From Acidovorax sp. (lineage in GTDB: Bacteria > Pseudomonadota > Gammaproteobacteria > Burkholderiales > Burkholderiaceae_C), in contig NZ_JADHVT010000016.1 of assembly GCF_016783915.1 (NCBI RefSeq), positions 1 through 54,124 on the forward strand: a DNA stretch of 54,124 nt, given 5' to 3'. The translations under genes were made by a program, and so were the position numbers. Below are positions 53,356 to 54,124 of this stretch, one piece after another. How positions within the stretch are numbered: the stretch's first letter is position 1; every line of letters starts with the position of its first letter. The notes under the pieces are model-generated. The model saw only the letters and a program-made list of their open reading frames with translations. It did not search any database and had not been told where the DNA came from.

Positions 53356-54124
53356 TCAGGACAAACCTTCGATTTTAGGCGCTGCCGGGGCGCGTCCCAT
53401 CTTGCGAAGGGCCCACTGGGCCAAGTCGTCCATATAGCAATACACCACCGGCACCACCACCAGGGTCAACAAGGAAGAGGTAATGACCCCGCCAATCACG
53501 GCCTGGCCCATGGGCGCGCGCTGTTCGGACCCTTCGGACAACGCAAACGCCAATGGCACCATGCCAAAAATCATGGCCAGCGTGGTCATGAGGATGGGGC
53601 GCAGCCGCACGCGGGCGGCCAGCAGCAGCGCGTCGGCGCGGGGCAGACCGGGCACGGTCTGGCCCTGGTCATTCACGTGTTCCTCGCGGGCACGGATCGC
53701 AAAGTCCACCAGCAAGATGGCGTTCTTGGTCACCAGACCCATGAGCATCACCACGCCGATGATGGAGAACATCGACAGCGTGGAGCGGAACATCAGCAGC
53801 GCCAGCACCACGCCGATGAGCGTGAGCGGCAGCGAGGTCATGAGCGCCAGAGGCTGCAAAAAGCTCTTGAACTGGCTGGCCAGGATCATGTAAATGAAGA
53901 TGATCGCCATGGCCAAGGCCGAGATGGCGTAGCCAAACGACTCGGCCATGTTCTTGGTGGAGCCGCCAAACTGGTAGCGATAGCCGGGCGGGAAGGTCAC
54001 GGTCTCCAGTGCCTTTTTGATGTCATTCGAGACTTCACCCGCCGAGCGCTGGGACACGTTGGCGTTCACCGCCACTTCGCGGGTCAGGTCACGGCGGTTG
54101 ATCTGGTTGGCGCCGGTGGATTCG
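53356..54124 (-). CDS. RND efflux pump inner-membrane subunit, C-terminal part (cut by window edge)
   Basis: 256 codons are visible and the frame continues past the window edge, so the start is missing. The segment covers the second periplasmic loop end and the last six membrane helices: AISALAMAIIFIYMILASQF, then VVMLMGLVTKNAILLVDFAIR, RLRPILMTTLAMIFGMVPLA and GGVITSSLLTLVVVPVVYCY. This is the HAE-type (drug/hydrophobe) family reading. It ends 41 bases before the pcm gene on the same strand. The TolC-type protein downstream could be its outer-membrane partner, but that is inference. Confidence 0.93.
   Translation of the reverse strand, partial: ESTGANQINRRDLTREVAVNANVSQRSAGEVSNDIKKALETVTFPPGYRYQFGGSTKNMAESFGYAISALAMAIIFIYMILASQFKSFLQPLALMTSLPLTLIGVVLALLMFRSTLSMFSIIGVVMLMGLVTKNAILLVDFAIRAREEHVNDQGQTVPGLPRADALLLAARVRLRPILMTTLAMIFGMVPLAFALSEGSEQRAPMGQAVIGGVITSSLLTLVVVPVVYCYMDDLAQWALRKMGRAPAAPKIEGLS

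Noticed and set aside
1-54124. CRISPR arrays, tRNA/rRNA genes, prophage, toxin-antitoxin or restriction systems
   Set aside because: I looked for regularly spaced repeats, tRNA arms, integrases and the relevant protein motifs on both strands and saw none. A dedicated tRNA and profile search would be decisive.

Overview
The window is dense, high-GC bacterial chromosome. Gene content and order point to a betaproteobacterium of the family Comamonadaceae, most like Acidovorax. The clues are a pyruvate dehydrogenase operon whose E3 carries its own lipoyl domain, a Bug-type periplasmic binding protein, a waaA/tolC/pcm neighbourhood, and short hairpin repeats of a kind I associate with this family. 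The assignment is inference from protein resemblance. I found no rRNA, tRNA, CRISPR array, transposase, integrase or phage gene.

Region by region. 1-7.9 kb: the N-terminal part of a PAS sensor kinase (minus strand), then the aceE-aceF-lpdA operon, closed by a strong terminator. 8-11.1 kb: an unidentified membrane protein and an aspartate kinase of the ectoine-associated type, with no ectABC beside it. 11.3-17.7 kb: a divergent EamA exporter/LysR pair, an RNA-methyltransferase-like protein, a small Cys-rich protein translationally coupled to a double-cupin (ChrR-like) protein, an EVE-domain protein and a DUF3592 membrane protein. 17.7-20.5 kb: an adaptive-response operon ada - 2OG-Fe(II) oxygenase - alkB behind a recognisable Ada box. 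20.6-28 kb: an SNF2 helicase, then a LuxR regulator, a DUF3237 protein, a Bug solute-binding protein and a tannase/feruloyl-esterase lipoprotein, which read as an aromatic-ester use cluster. 28-32.4 kb: small membrane and stress proteins, a cyclase-domain protein, an NlpC/P60 hydrolase and a PQQ-type sugar dehydrogenase. 32.4-35.7 kb: an archaeal-type AMP/thymidine phosphorylase coupled to a PRPP-synthetase-like enzyme, then an isochorismatase-fold hydrolase. 35.8-43.7 kb: ChrA, PrpE, a GNAT acetyltransferase and a 1272-residue PAS/GGDEF/EAL protein. 43.8-47 kb: a second alkylation-repair locus (Ada-AlkA fusion, Ogt) with an EamA exporter. 47.1-54.1 kb: phosphomannomutase, a nitrilase-family amidase and WaaA (lipopolysaccharide precursor and core synthesis), then TolC, a rhodanese, Pcm and the end of an RND pump.

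The most unusual signal is a family of about nine ~50-60 bp repeats sharing flanking words such as GATAGCTG. Several copies contain an inverted repeat whose arm sequence differs between copies while the pairing is kept, which looks like covariation. Most copies lie between genes, but three lie inside reading frames (lpdA linker, sugar dehydrogenase signal peptide, waaA). A second, unrelated GC-rich repeat is inserted in frame in the SNF2 helicase. Other points worth checking are the phosphorylase/PRPP-synthetase pair, the orphan ectoine-type aspartokinase, the cyclase with a substituted catalytic Arg, and the Cys-rich/cupin gene pair.
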